Of a stretch of DNA of 64,000 nt, positions 43,540 through 52,398 are shown in pieces. The DNA lies in assembly GCF_005869225.1 (NCBI RefSeq), contig NZ_SWFP01000003.1, positions 310,001-374,000 of the forward strand, in the 5' to 3' direction. The position numbers and the translations under genes are program-made. The stretch is from Dyadobacter bucti. GTDB lineage: Bacteria; Bacteroidota; Bacteroidia; Cytophagales; Spirosomataceae. Below the pieces are notes generated by a model. The model worked only from the letters and a program-made list of their open reading frames with translations. It was not told where the DNA came from and did no database searches. Every line of letters starts with the position of its first letter. Position 1 is the stretch's first letter.

Positions 43540-44325
43540 TTAGCGTGGTGCGGTGCGTAAATAGTCTCCCATCTCCCGTACTTTGTCCGTGTTGAGGTAA
43601 TCTACGCCCAGGCTCATCATGGTTTTCCAGGAATTGATATTATCGGGTGTTGCCCATAGCCGGACTTTCTTTCCCATATCGTGGACCTTCCCGATCATGC
43701 TGTTCACCTTTTTCTTTTGGTTTTCCGGCAAGGGACCTTCGCCATTCCAGCGCGAATAGATCTGAAATGACTGGCTGATGAGCCCGACGCGAGCAAGCTG
43801 GGAAGGAGTATAGGTAATTTCAGGACGTCCGTCAAAAAATATATAAGACGGATATTTTTCGAAAGTTGCCGGGTCGGGGACATTGCCGCTGATCACGATC
43901 TTTACGGAACCTGCGGGTGCCAGCAGATCTTTATGCGGTTCCAGTTCTTTCACCAACGCAGCCAGCGTTTCTTCTCCGGAAGTTTTTAGATCGATCAGCA
44001 ATTGTATCACCTGGTTTTTTTCGGGATAAATGCTGCCACCGTTTTTCTCTGTATACTCCTTGAGCGGTTGCAGATATAATTTTTGGAAAGTTCTTTTACT
44101 GGAAATATTTTTCATCTCATGTGCGACAAACAATGTGTCGTTCACCAGGTACAGATCGGCTTCCATAGATCCAAACTGCTGTTCGTACGCGTCATAAAAT
44201 GCCCTTTTTTGCTCGTAGTCATTGTGAGAATGGGCGTTTGCGGTAGTGTAGGATTTTATGTTCTGGGCGGTCACTGTTTGCATTACAACCAATATGCCGG
44301 ACAGAAGGATCAGGATGGATTTCAT
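43540..44325 (-). CDS. Exported phosphodiesterase-fold protein, AIM6/GDPD-like
   Basis: A 261-residue protein with a signal peptide from the ATG at 44325 (SILILLSGILVVMQTVTAQ); upstream starts would bury it. The mature part has a PI-PLC-like/glycerophosphodiesterase TIM barrel: NAHSHNDYEQKRAFYDAYEQ holds the first catalytic His and Asp region, then MEADLYLVND and FVAHEMK. The match is best to the AIM6-type group rather than GlpQ. It may hydrolyse a phosphodiester or sense a lipid head group; substrate unknown. The permease gene lies 110 bases downstream. Confidence 0.8.
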   Translation of the reverse strand: MKSILILLSGILVVMQTVTAQNIKSYTTANAHSHNDYEQKRAFYDAYEQQFGSMEADLYLVNDTLFVAHEMKNISSKRTFQKLYLQPLKEYTEKNGGSIYPEKNQVIQLLIDLKTSGEETLAALVKELEPHKDLLAPAGSVKIVISGNVPDPATFEKYPSYIFFDGRPEITYTPSQLARVGLISQSFQIYSRWNGEGPLPENQKKKVNSMIGKVHDMGKKVRLWATPDNINSWKTMMSLGVDYLNTDKVREMGDYLRTAPR

Positions 44326-44511
44326 AACGTAACTTGCTGAAAGGTATAGGAACGGGCCGGTAAATATAAGCCAAATAACATCGCTGAAGAATCTTCTATG
44401 GAGTATTCGGCGATAATTCAACAAATTTTCAATGATTCGGAAGATACGTTAAGAATATCATTATTTTAGCCATCTTATTGGATACAACTGTCGCGTATAA
44501 CCAGCTCCTGC

Positions 44512-46206
44512 ATGAAACAAAATTCTTCTCTTTTTCGCAAAAAAACGGTTGATCAAATTCTTAAAGACGCTCATTCCGGCGAACATGGAAGTCTGGCAAA
44601 AATATTGGGTGTCCGCGACCTGGTATCTTTAGGGATAGCAGCCATTGTAGGGGCAGGGATTTTCAGCACAATTGGTCTGGCGAGCTACAATGGTGGTCCT
44701 GCGGTATCTTTATTGTTCGTTTTTACTGCAATTGCCTGCATTTTTACAGCTTTGTCCTATGCCCAGTTTGCAAGTACAGTGCCGGTTTCCGGTAGTGCAT
44801 ATACTTATGCTTACGTTGCTTTCGGCGAGTTGTTCGCTTGGATCATCGGTTGGGCCCTTATTCTGGAATATGCGGTTTCCAACATGGTGGTGGCCATTTC
44901 ATGGTCGGAATATTTCGTAAGCATGCTGAAAGGTTTTGGAATCACCATGCCTGGCTGGCTTACCATGAACCAGGAATCTGCTTCGGAGGCGTTCCAGAAA
45001 TTACAGACTCTGGGAGCTGCGGAATTATCAGCTTACGAACGTCTGGCGGCTGCAACTTTTGAAACAGCCCCGCGTATCGGCGACTTCCCGATTATCCTGA
45101 ACCTGCCGGCCGGGCTTGTCACATTGTTTATCACCGCACTGGTTTATATTGGTATCCGGGAGTCGCGTACCGCCAGCAATATCATGGTCGTCCTCAAAAT
45201 CGGCGTGGTGCTTCTCGTGATCTTCGCAGGTGCATTTTATGTAAAACCTGAAAACTGGACCCCTTTTGCCCCTAATGGTGTCAAGGGCGTTTTGAGTGGC
45301 GTCGCCGCAGTTTTTTTTGCATTTATAGGTTTTGATTCCATTTCCACTACCGCAGAAGAATGTAAGGACCCTCAGCGGGATATGCCCAAAGCCATGATCT
45401 ATTGCCTTATTATCTGTACGGTTTTATATGTACTGATCACGCTGGTTTTGACGGGTATGGTCAACTACAAAGAACTACGTGTAAGCGACCCGCTAGCCTT
45501 TGTTTTCCAGAAAAATGGGCTTGATTTTATGGCCGGGGTGATTTCCATAAGTTCGGTCATTGCTATTACCAGCGCCCTGTTGGTATACCAGCTGGGACAG
45601 CCTAGGATCTGGATGACCATGAGCCGCGACGGACTGCTATGGAAGAAGTTTTCCAAAATCCACCCCAGGTATCAGACACCATCTTTTGCGACGATCATAA
45701 CCGGTCTGGTCGTAGGAATTCCGGCCTTGTTTTTCAAAATGGATTTCTTCGTAGATCTTACGAGCGTAGGGACATTTTTTGCTTTTATACTTGTTTGTGC
45801 GGGTGTTTTATATCTGGACCACCATGGTATCTCCGCCCAGTCCAAATTCAGGGTGCCTTATCTGAATGGAAAATATCTGGTAGGCCTGCTATTCATATTG
45901 GCCATTGCGGGACTGCTGCTTTACGGACAAAGCGTCATTCTGGAATGGGAAGCGCTCACTGTTTCGGAAATTGTGGAGCATAAGCTTTTGACGATCGTCT
46001 TCTGGATAGTTTGGGCAATACTCTCGATCATGAGCTTTAAATATGATTTTTCTATATTGCCGGTAGCGGGGATTCTCACTAATCTTTATCTGATGACAGA
46101 GCTCGGCTCTTCCAACTGGCTGATATTTGCGATCTGGCTGGCAATAGGATTGGTGATCTATTTCTGTTATGGATACCGGAAAAGCAAGCTGGCTAATCAG
46201 CAGTAG
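44512..46206 (+). CDS. APC-family amino acid transporter
   Basis: A 564-residue inner-membrane protein with about 12-14 predicted helices. The segment LGIAAIVGAGIFSTIGLA is the unwound TM1 of APC amino acid transporters, and IGFDSISTTAEECKDPQRDMP is the signature of the cationic amino acid/polyamine group (YfnA/CAT-like). An insert of roughly 50 residues (about 145-195) lies between helices. It may import or exchange a basic or branched amino acid. The gene is divergent from the AIM6-like gene and converges on a lipoprotein gene with only three bases between stops. Confidence 0.88.
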   Translation: MKQNSSLFRKKTVDQILKDAHSGEHGSLAKILGVRDLVSLGIAAIVGAGIFSTIGLASYNGGPAVSLLFVFTAIACIFTALSYAQFASTVPVSGSAYTYAYVAFGELFAWIIGWALILEYAVSNMVVAISWSEYFVSMLKGFGITMPGWLTMNQESASEAFQKLQTLGAAELSAYERLAAATFETAPRIGDFPIILNLPAGLVTLFITALVYIGIRESRTASNIMVVLKIGVVLLVIFAGAFYVKPENWTPFAPNGVKGVLSGVAAVFFAFIGFDSISTTAEECKDPQRDMPKAMIYCLIICTVLYVLITLVLTGMVNYKELRVSDPLAFVFQKNGLDFMAGVISISSVIAITSALLVYQLGQPRIWMTMSRDGLLWKKFSKIHPRYQTPSFATIITGLVVGIPALFFKMDFFVDLTSVGTFFAFILVCAGVLYLDHHGISAQSKFRVPYLNGKYLVGLLFILAIAGLLLYGQSVILEWEALTVSEIVEHKLLTIVFWIVWAILSIMSFKYDFSILPVAGILTNLYLMTELGSSNWLIFAIWLAIGLVIYFCYGYRKSKLANQQ

Positions 46207-46209
46207 ACG

Positions 46210-46665
46210 CTACTTTTTCTCTATTTTCAGCATGATGCGATAGTCTTCTTTTTTCAAAGTGCTATCCACTTTTGGCCCAGGCTTTAATGACGAAAGTATG
46301 AACCTGTATTGCTGTCCTGCAAATGATTTATCAACCGTATCGGCCATAATATAGCCCGCCTGGGTGCTGTCTTTGCGGACAAGCCTGCAATCGCCCAGGC
46401 ACATTTTAACGTGTTCATTAATGCCGCCCTCTGTTGTAACGCCAGATAGCACCAAATCCATAGATGCATAGCCCGCCCACACGCATTGTACGCCTTCGGG
46501 GCAACGGCTGTCCGAGAAATCAAAAAATGTAAGTGTGGCCCTCGGGACGTCGTTGATAACGACTGTCTCTTTGTATCTGATACCCTCGTCTTTTTTATCG
46601 ATGGAAGAATTCTGGCACGAAAAAATGCTCCACAAGGCTGCGATCGTCAACAGAAACTTTTTCAT
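46210..46665 (-). CDS. Small lipoprotein, function unknown
   Basis: A 151-residue protein with a lipoprotein signal (MKKFLLTIAALWSIFSC, lipidated Cys17). I took the start at 46665 rather than the upstream ATG at 46689 because it gives the signal sequence. The mature part contains a cysteine-bearing motif SRCPEGVQCVWAGYASM, two other cysteines near MCLGDCRLV, and a beta-rich rest. This resembles a family of Bacteroidota lipoproteins I cannot name. The gene abuts the APC transporter gene, tail to tail. Confidence 0.75.
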   Translation of the reverse strand: MKKFLLTIAALWSIFSCQNSSIDKKDEGIRYKETVVINDVPRATLTFFDFSDSRCPEGVQCVWAGYASMDLVLSGVTTEGGINEHVKMCLGDCRLVRKDSTQAGYIMADTVDKSFAGQQYRFILSSLKPGPKVDSTLKKEDYRIMLKIEKK

Positions 46666-46736
46666 AACATTCAGATTTATTTCTTCCAAGACGTGCGGAA
46701 GCGTCGAATGGTTGTAAGGAAGTTGCCGACAGCCGG

Positions 46737-48077
46737 TTAAATGACAAGTGTAAAAACCGTACCTTTTCCTACCTGGGAAGAAACATTCAATTGACCGTTA
46801 TGTTGTTGCAAGATCTGGCGGGAAAGGCTCAGTCCGATTCCTGAGCCTGTTTTTTTTGTGGTGTAGAAAGGGATAAAAATATTTTCGATCGCTTCCGGCT
46901 CAATTCCGTCTCCATTGTCACTTACTTCAATGATCGTCAGATTGTCAGCTTGGTAGGCCGAAATACTGATCAGCCGATTGGTTTGATTCGAAAAAGATTC
47001 GGACGCATTTTTGATCAGGTTGATCAGTACCTGCTGGATCTGGCTTGCATCCGCTTTTACAGTAAGGGTTTCAGGTTTTACTGCTAATGCCCAAAGAACG
47101 CCTGCAACTGTAAGATCAGTTTGCAGAAGCTGCAGGACTTCCTGCAAAAGCTCTGCCACACTGATACTGGCAAAAACAGGCTTGGGTAGCGTGGTAAAGT
47201 CACGATAAGCATTGACGAACTGCATCATTCCCTTGCTTCTTTTTTCGAGGGTATGCAATGCTTCTTTCAGGTCATTGACAGCCTCTTGGTCGCTCGTTGA
47301 TTTTTCAATATCCTCGTGCACAATCAGTTTCATTGTTCCTACCAGAGAAACAATAGGCGTCATGGAATTCATGATTTCGTGGCGCAGCACCCGGGTAAGG
47401 TTCTGCCATGATTCTACTTCCTGCTGCTGAAGTTCTGTCTGAATATTTTGCAAAACCACAATCCTGACCCACATTCCTCTCAACTGAATAGCTGCACCCT
47501 GCAATGCCAGCGGCTGATCCGAAGGAGTTCGGTACAGTTCCCTGACGCCGCTATCGAGATTGGAGAGGAGTTCGTACAGGCGTGGATGTTTGTCTTTGAG
47601 CTCTCCCAGCTGATGGAGGCGGTAAATGCCAAGCATCCGCAGCGCAGCATTGTTGATCAGGTTCACCTGGCCGGTACTGTCAAAAGTAATCAGGCCGGTA
47701 CCGATATGCTGAACAATGGTGTTGAGATACTGAAGATTAGCCTCCTTTTCGGCCCTTGCCTGCCGGAATGCATGCAGCACTTCATTGAATTGCTGGTTGA
47801 GCTCCTTAAAAGTCCGGCCCATTTTATTATCCGACCGGAAATTGATCGTAAAATCGGAATACCGCACAGATTCCAGGAAGTACGTCAGCTTGCGGTTCAC
47901 ATTCGTGACATACTGGTATAACAATGAACCCTGTATGAAAATGAAAATCGTTCCGAGAATGTAAATCAGGACTACATTCGTTTCCTTGGACGTAAGCCAG
48001 GCCAAGGCGATCACGCTCAGGATGATGAGTGTGATCCTGAGTGTAATCATCAAACTGAAGTGGCGTAGTCCGGTCAT
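46737..48077 (-). CDS. Membrane histidine kinase with PAS domain
   Basis: A 446-residue sensor kinase. Two membrane segments (about 12-28 and 34-52) have almost no periplasmic loop. A HAMP-like linker, a PAS domain (VQHIGTGLITFDSTGQVNLI near residue 120-140), the phosphorylated histidine in RVLRHEIMNSMTP, and the ATP-binding domain (INLIKNASESF, VSDNGDGIEPE, KKTGSGIGLSLSRQI) follow. The arrangement resembles NtrY-type kinases. No response regulator gene is next to it. The HAD phosphatase gene is 31 bases upstream on the same strand. Confidence 0.9.
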   Translation of the reverse strand: MTGLRHFSLMITLRITLIILSVIALAWLTSKETNVVLIYILGTIFIFIQGSLLYQYVTNVNRKLTYFLESVRYSDFTINFRSDNKMGRTFKELNQQFNEVLHAFRQARAEKEANLQYLNTIVQHIGTGLITFDSTGQVNLINNAALRMLGIYRLHQLGELKDKHPRLYELLSNLDSGVRELYRTPSDQPLALQGAAIQLRGMWVRIVVLQNIQTELQQQEVESWQNLTRVLRHEIMNSMTPIVSLVGTMKLIVHEDIEKSTSDQEAVNDLKEALHTLEKRSKGMMQFVNAYRDFTTLPKPVFASISVAELLQEVLQLLQTDLTVAGVLWALAVKPETLTVKADASQIQQVLINLIKNASESFSNQTNRLISISAYQADNLTIIEVSDNGDGIEPEAIENIFIPFYTTKKTGSGIGLSLSRQILQQHNGQLNVSSQVGKGTVFTLVI

Positions 48078-48108
48078 TTAAGAGCTGTTAGCAGGAAGAT
48101 CCTGCAAT

Positions 48109-48783
48109 TTATTTATTTACTGCACTTTCCGGAACACCAGACATTTCACTGAGTATATATTTTTCAAGAGACGCAATTTTATAATGCGCCAGATCGAATT
48201 TTGAATCGGAAAATACTTCGGCTGCCGGCACCGAAATCGTGACCATCCCGGCTGCATGTGCCGAGCGGAGACCTGCATGTGAGTCTTCAAACGCGATGCA
48301 TTCTTCAGGCAAAACGCCAAGCTTTTTGGCAGTAGTAAGATAAACCGCCGGGTGTGGTTTTGTAAATTCTTCCAGCTCACCGGAATGCCAGGTATCAAAA
48401 TAATCAATGATTTCCAGACGTTTGAGTACCCCTTCGATCAGTTCCATGTGAGATGCCGAAGCGACCGCGATTTTCAGTCCCTGCGATTTCAGCTCTTTTA
48501 TTATTTCAATTGCTCCGGGCATAGCCACGGCATGTGCAAGAATATTTTGATGTGCTACTTCAAGGATATCCCTTTCAAGTTCTTCGAAAGTGGGTGTGTT
48601 CCAGGGCTGCAGTTTATGGCAAAAATCCAGAAATAATTTAACGGATAATCCGGTAGTCTGAAGTTTCAGGGCGTCAGTTAAATCGAAATTTACTTTTTGC
48701 ATCACTTCACGGGCGGCTTGTGTCCAGATCGGCTCCGAATCTATCAATAATCCGTCCATGTCAAATATGGCTGCTTTAATCAT
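48109..48783 (-). CDS. HAD-superfamily sugar-phosphatase-like hydrolase
   Basis: A 224-residue cytoplasmic phosphatase. Motif I is IFDMDGLLIDSEP (nucleophile and acid/base Asp), motif II VASASH, motif III and IV region FTKPHPAVYLTTAKKLG (Lys) and CIAFEDSHAGLRSA. The cap is four-helical, as in HxpB/YniC-type hexitol or 2-deoxyglucose-6-phosphatases. The substrate is probably a small sugar phosphate. The gene is divergent from the thiamine operon, 66 bases from its riboswitch; this is probably incidental, although HAD enzymes dephosphorylate thiamine intermediates in some species. Confidence 0.87.
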   Translation of the reverse strand: MIKAAIFDMDGLLIDSEPIWTQAAREVMQKVNFDLTDALKLQTTGLSVKLFLDFCHKLQPWNTPTFEELERDILEVAHQNILAHAVAMPGAIEIIKELKSQGLKIAVASASHMELIEGVLKRLEIIDYFDTWHSGELEEFTKPHPAVYLTTAKKLGVLPEECIAFEDSHAGLRSAHAAGMVTISVPAAEVFSDSKFDLAHYKIASLEKYILSEMSGVPESAVNK

Positions 48784-48849
48784 TATGTGTATTTGAAATT
48801 TTAAATAATCGTTTTCAATCCAAAACTACTACATTAGCGGGTAAGAATG

Positions 48850-48925
48850 GCTTTGGGGGTGTCCAAACGGACTGAGATTTATACCCTTTGAACCTGAAAC
48901 AGTTTATACTGTCGGAGGAAAAAGC
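48850..48925 (+). promoter_or_regulatory. TPP riboswitch upstream of thiM
   Basis: The conserved THI-box core is readable: GGGGGTGTCC, then ACTGAGA with TTTATACCC, TTTGAACCTGA, and a distal arm ending GTCGGAGGAAA. A closing P1 helix is formed by GCTTT (48850-48854) and AAAGC (48921-48925). The riboswitch binds thiamine diphosphate and represses the following operon. The expression platform is unclear: AGATAGTTAACTATCT (48930-48945) followed by TTT is a possible terminator, and thiM begins 120 bases after the aptamer. Confidence 0.9.
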
Positions 48926-49044
48926 GTACAGATAGTTAACTATCTTTTCACTCTTTTAGTTGTCGCGCATCAGTTTTACGCATCTGACAGCACTAACGCA
49001 AAGCCCGTTCCGCTAAAATATTTTTCACCGGATTTTTTATACAA

Positions 49045-49848
49045 ATGGTGTTTAATCCCGAACAAAATCTTGCCAAGATAAGAACTGTATCCCCGCTGGT
49101 TCACAACATTACCAACTTCGTCGTGATGAACTTCACGGCAAATGCACTGCTGGCAGTAGGAGCATCGCCGGTCATGGCACATGCGGTGGAGGAAGTGGAG
49201 GATATGGTTGCTATTGCCGGGTCACTGGTTATCAATATCGGTACATTGTCACCGGCTTGGGTAGAAGGAATGAAACTGGCTATGAAAGCAGCTTCAAAAA
49301 TCGGGAAGCCAATTATTCTCGATCCTGTCGGCGCGGGTGCTACACCTTACCGGAACGCGGTTTTGACAGAATTGCTTGCTACGGCTTCACCTACGATCAT
49401 CCGTGGCAATGCTTCCGAAATACTTGCGCTCGCTGGCACCAATGTTCAAACTAAAGGCGTAGACAGTACAGCCAGTTCGAAAGATAGCATCGACGCAGCC
49501 CGGGCATTGAGCCTGCAATACGGCTCGGTTGTCAGCGTCAGCGGAGCAACAGATGTAATTGTAAGTGGTGAAAAAACTGCGTTTGTAGAAAACGGAGTGC
49601 CATTGATGACCCGGATCACGGGGATGGGCTGCTCCGCCTCCGCCATTGCAGGCGCATTTGCCGCTATTCAGCCTGATCCTTTCGACGCCGCAGTTTCCGC
49701 TGCCGCAACCATGGGGCTCAGCGGTGAAATAGCCTATCGCAAAGTAAAACTTCCGGGATCTTTTCAAATTGCATTTCTCGACGCACTGGCGGAAATAACC
49801 CCGGCGCAATTAGCCGAACTAGCCAGAATAAAACACCAGCTGACCTAA
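49045..49848 (+). CDS. thiM: Hydroxyethylthiazole kinase
   Basis: Phosphorylates 4-methyl-5-(2-hydroxyethyl)thiazole with ATP, a thiamine salvage step in the cytoplasm. The 267 residues include VSPLVHNITNFVVMNFTANA, substrate-side GASPVMAHA, the LDPVGAGATPYR phosphate-binding segment and the anion-hole ITGMGCSASAIAGAF with its catalytic cysteine. It is the first gene after the TPP riboswitch, then thiE 35 bases on. All four following genes are in the same direction. Confidence 0.95.
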   Translation: MVFNPEQNLAKIRTVSPLVHNITNFVVMNFTANALLAVGASPVMAHAVEEVEDMVAIAGSLVINIGTLSPAWVEGMKLAMKAASKIGKPIILDPVGAGATPYRNAVLTELLATASPTIIRGNASEILALAGTNVQTKGVDSTASSKDSIDAARALSLQYGSVVSVSGATDVIVSGEKTAFVENGVPLMTRITGMGCSASAIAGAFAAIQPDPFDAAVSAAATMGLSGEIAYRKVKLPGSFQIAFLDALAEITPAQLAELARIKHQLT

Positions 49849-49883
49849 ATATGAAAACCAGAAATGACAATCCCTGACTAATC

Positions 49884-50537
49884 ATGACGAAAAATAACTT
49901 CCAACTATACCTCGTCACCGACGAAGCTGCTTGCCTGGGAAGGGATTTTTTCTGGGTTGTTGAGGAGGCTGTCAGAGGTGGGGTCACAATGGTCCAGTTG
50001 CGGGAGAAAGCATTGCCGACAAGAGCTTTTATTGATAGGGCCAAACGGTTGAAAGATTTGCTTGCTTCATACAATGTTCCGCTGATTATCAATGACCGGG
50101 TGGATGTTGCATTGGCCGCAGATGCCGACGGCGTGCATGTAGGGCAAAGCGACATGCCGGTCGATACATTGATAAAATTGCTGCCGCCGGGAAAAATTAT
50201 AGGTCTTTCAGCTGAAAACAAAGACAATGTACGAGAAGCGGAACAATGGAATTTGTCCTACCTGGCAGTGAGTCCGCTGTTCGCGACACCTTCCAAAACA
50301 GATACCGAAACGCCTTGGGGTATGGAAGGATTGCAATGGGTGAAACAAAACAGCCGTCATCCGCTGGTAGTCATTGGCGGATTAAATGACCAAAATACAA
50401 AAGAGGCGATTGAAAACGGGGCCGAAGGAATAGCAGTAATTTCAGCTATATGCAGCGCACCATCTCCAAAAACAGCCGCCGAAACCCTAAAATCGATTAT
50501 TAGCAAACTGAACCTGACCACTCCTGACAATAAATGA
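49884..50537 (+). CDS. thiE: Thiamine phosphate synthase
   Basis: Joins hydroxymethylpyrimidine diphosphate to thiazole phosphate to give thiamine phosphate. The 217 residues have TIM-barrel landmarks: TMVQLREK (pyrimidine site), LIINDRVDVALAADADGVHV (Asp and Asn contacts), GQSDMP and AVSPLFATPSKTD (the TxTK-type phosphate loop, here TPSK), ending VVIGGLN. It is between thiM and thiD, which supply its two substrates by salvage. Confidence 0.94.
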   Translation: MTKNNFQLYLVTDEAACLGRDFFWVVEEAVRGGVTMVQLREKALPTRAFIDRAKRLKDLLASYNVPLIINDRVDVALAADADGVHVGQSDMPVDTLIKLLPPGKIIGLSAENKDNVREAEQWNLSYLAVSPLFATPSKTDTETPWGMEGLQWVKQNSRHPLVVIGGLNDQNTKEAIENGAEGIAVISAICSAPSPKTAAETLKSIISKLNLTTPDNK

Positions 50538-50565
50538 CTACTCCTGACCAAATCCTACTTCCCAA

Positions 50566-51387
50566 ATGAAACGATACCCAACCGTACTAACCATTGCAGG
50601 ATCAGATAGCGGAGGAGGGGCCGGTATTCAGGCTGACCTCAAAACCATTGCTGCGCTGGGAGCTTACGGGACGTCGGCGATCACTGCACTCACCGCTCAG
50701 AATACGCTCGGAGTCCGGGCCATACACCCTGTTCCTCCGGCATTTTTGCAAGAACAACTGGAAGCCGTTTTCGATGATATTACGATTGATGCCGTCAAGA
50801 TCGGAATGATCAATACGGTTGAAGTTGCATTGGTCATCGCCGGGATCCTCGACAGGTTTCAGCCACGTTTTGTGGTATTTGACCCGGTGATGGTTTCTAC
50901 CAGCGGATCGAAATTAATTCAGGATGAGACGGTTGAAGTGCTGTGGCAGGAGCTTTTTCCACGGGTGGATTTGATAACCCCCAATCTGGATGAGGCACAG
51001 ATTCTTGTTCCCGGGACCATTGATTCGCTAGGTGCAATGAAAGCTGCGGCAGCTACCATGGTTGAAAAAGGATGTCGGGCAGTGTTGCTGAAAGGCGGAC
51101 ACTTAGTCGGTCCGACATTGTTTGATGTTTTTGCCCAACGGGATGAAGACACGCTGGTGTTGGAAACCAATTACATAGAAAGCAAAAATGTACACGGCAC
51201 CGGATGCACCTTATCGTCGGCCATTGCAACATTCGTCGCAAATGGATATTCATTGCCGGAATCCATTCTTTTTGCAAAAAAATATATCTCGGGAGCTATC
51301 GAAGCGGGCAAAAATATAGTGACCGGCCATGGTTCCGGCCCGCTGAACCATTCTTTTTCCCCTCAAAAAATGCAGATCATATCATGA
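50566..51387 (+). CDS. thiD: Hydroxymethylpyrimidine / phosphomethylpyrimidine kinase
   Basis: Phosphorylates hydroxymethylpyrimidine and then its monophosphate, in the ribokinase fold. The 273 residues include TIAGSDSGGGAGIQADLKTI at the N-terminus, the lid segment DPVMVSTSGSKLI, the ITPNLDEAQIL segment and the anion hole VHGTGCTLSSAIA. The stop overlaps the tenA start (ATGA at 51384-51387), indicating coupled translation. Together with ThiM, ThiE and TenA it forms a salvage set. Confidence 0.95.
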   Translation: MKRYPTVLTIAGSDSGGGAGIQADLKTIAALGAYGTSAITALTAQNTLGVRAIHPVPPAFLQEQLEAVFDDITIDAVKIGMINTVEVALVIAGILDRFQPRFVVFDPVMVSTSGSKLIQDETVEVLWQELFPRVDLITPNLDEAQILVPGTIDSLGAMKAAAATMVEKGCRAVLLKGGHLVGPTLFDVFAQRDEDTLVLETNYIESKNVHGTGCTLSSAIATFVANGYSLPESILFAKKYISGAIEAGKNIVTGHGSGPLNHSFSPQKMQIIS

Positions 51388-52034
51388 AATTTACGGACTA
51401 CATCTGGCAAGAAGCATTGCCGGTTTATGAAAAAATTCAGTCACATCCGTTCAATCAGGAATTGAAAGAGGGGACGTTACCTGTTGAAAAATTCAAGTTT
51501 TACATTTACCAGGATTCGTTATATCTGGCTGATTTCGCGAAGGCACTGGCACTTGCAGGTACCCGGGCAAACAGCAGTCAGGAGTTGCTGGATTTTCTTC
51601 AGTTTGCACAAAACGCCATTCTTGTTGAGCGGGCGCTGCATATCAGCTATTTCAAAGAATATGATATTGCCTTTGACGGTGGGAAAGCGCCCGGATGTTT
51701 TGCTTATACCAATTATTTGCTCGCTACTTCTGCGTATGGATCTTATGAAGTGGCAGTAGCCGCATTGTTACCCTGTTTCTGGATATACAAAAGAGTCGGC
51801 GATTACATCTACGCCAATCAGAAATCCCCGAATCCTTATCAAAACTGGATCGATGCCTATGCCGGCGAAGACTTTGCAAAGTCTGTGGAAAAAGCCCTGG
51901 CGATCTGCGATTCGCTGGCTGAAAATGCATCAGAGAGCACGAAAATCAAGATGACCGAAGCATACCTTACAGCTTCCCGGCTGGAATATGTTTTTTGGGA
52001 CAGTGCGTATCGGCTGGAGGCGTGGGAGGTGTGA
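51384..52034 (+). CDS. tenA: Aminopyrimidine aminohydrolase / thiaminase II
   Basis: Salvages thiamine breakdown products by hydrolysing aminopyrimidines to hydroxymethylpyrimidine. The 216-residue form from ATG 51384 has the all-helical TenA fold with catalytic Asp44 (IYQDSLY), nucleophile Cys131 in ALLPCFWIY and Glu201 in SRLEYVFWD, so it is the TenA_C type. The start overlaps the thiD stop by ATGA; earlier frames would extend into thiD. It is the last gene of the operon and is followed by a repeat-rich gap. Confidence 0.94.
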   Translation: MKFTDYIWQEALPVYEKIQSHPFNQELKEGTLPVEKFKFYIYQDSLYLADFAKALALAGTRANSSQELLDFLQFAQNAILVERALHISYFKEYDIAFDGGKAPGCFAYTNYLLATSAYGSYEVAVAALLPCFWIYKRVGDYIYANQKSPNPYQNWIDAYAGEDFAKSVEKALAICDSLAENASESTKIKMTEAYLTASRLEYVFWDSAYRLEAWEV

Positions 52035-52040
52035 GGGGCT

Positions 52041-52324
52041 GTCGGCGTTCAGCTTTCGGCATTTTATTTTAATGACTGGAGTTTGATATGTCACCCCATG
52101 CGGGGTTTGATGGCTTTGATATATGTTTTTCTAGAAAAATACCATCCCTTCGGGATTATCGGATGGTTTGAATATTAGTTAGTGCCAATTGAAGTGCCTT
52201 CCAACAAAAAGCCCAAAGGGCTGAAATTATTATAGAAAAAGGGAATTTCCATAAATCGAAACCCCGCGAGGGGTGACATAGTTTTCCGGAAAAGCCGACG
52301 GTCGAAAGCTGATAGCCGAAAGCC
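52041..52324. repeat. Nested inverted-repeat element, REP-like copy 2
   Basis: No gene is seen in the 361 bases between tenA and the TonB receptor. The outermost arms are CGGCTTTCAG-type sequences at 52041-52060 and (complementary) 52294-52324. Inside them TATGTCACCCCATGCGGG- (52087-52108) and its near-complement (52259-52280) form 22-base terminal inverted repeats with two mismatches. Between these are CTAGAA, ATCCCTTCGGGAT (52143-52155), and AAAAGCCCAAAGGGCTG (52207-52223) followed by AAATTATT. The inner modules recur at 13167-13500 and 60409-60530. Confidence 0.85.
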
Positions 52325-52359
52325 AAAAAATAATTTCTCCCAAACATTTTAGGGTAAGC

Positions 52360-52398
52360 CATAGCTAAGTTGTCAGGAATGAAAAACAACTAGCTATG
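52360..52398 (+). promoter_or_regulatory. RNA hairpin that sequesters the TonB receptor start codon
   Basis: CATAGCTAAGTTGT (52360-52373) pairs with ACAACTAGCTATG (52386-52398), a 13-pair stem with one bulged A and a 12-base loop. The last three bases of the arm are the ATG of the next gene (52396-52398), so the start codon is fully base-paired when the hairpin forms. This suggests translational control; the trigger is unknown. Confidence 0.65.
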
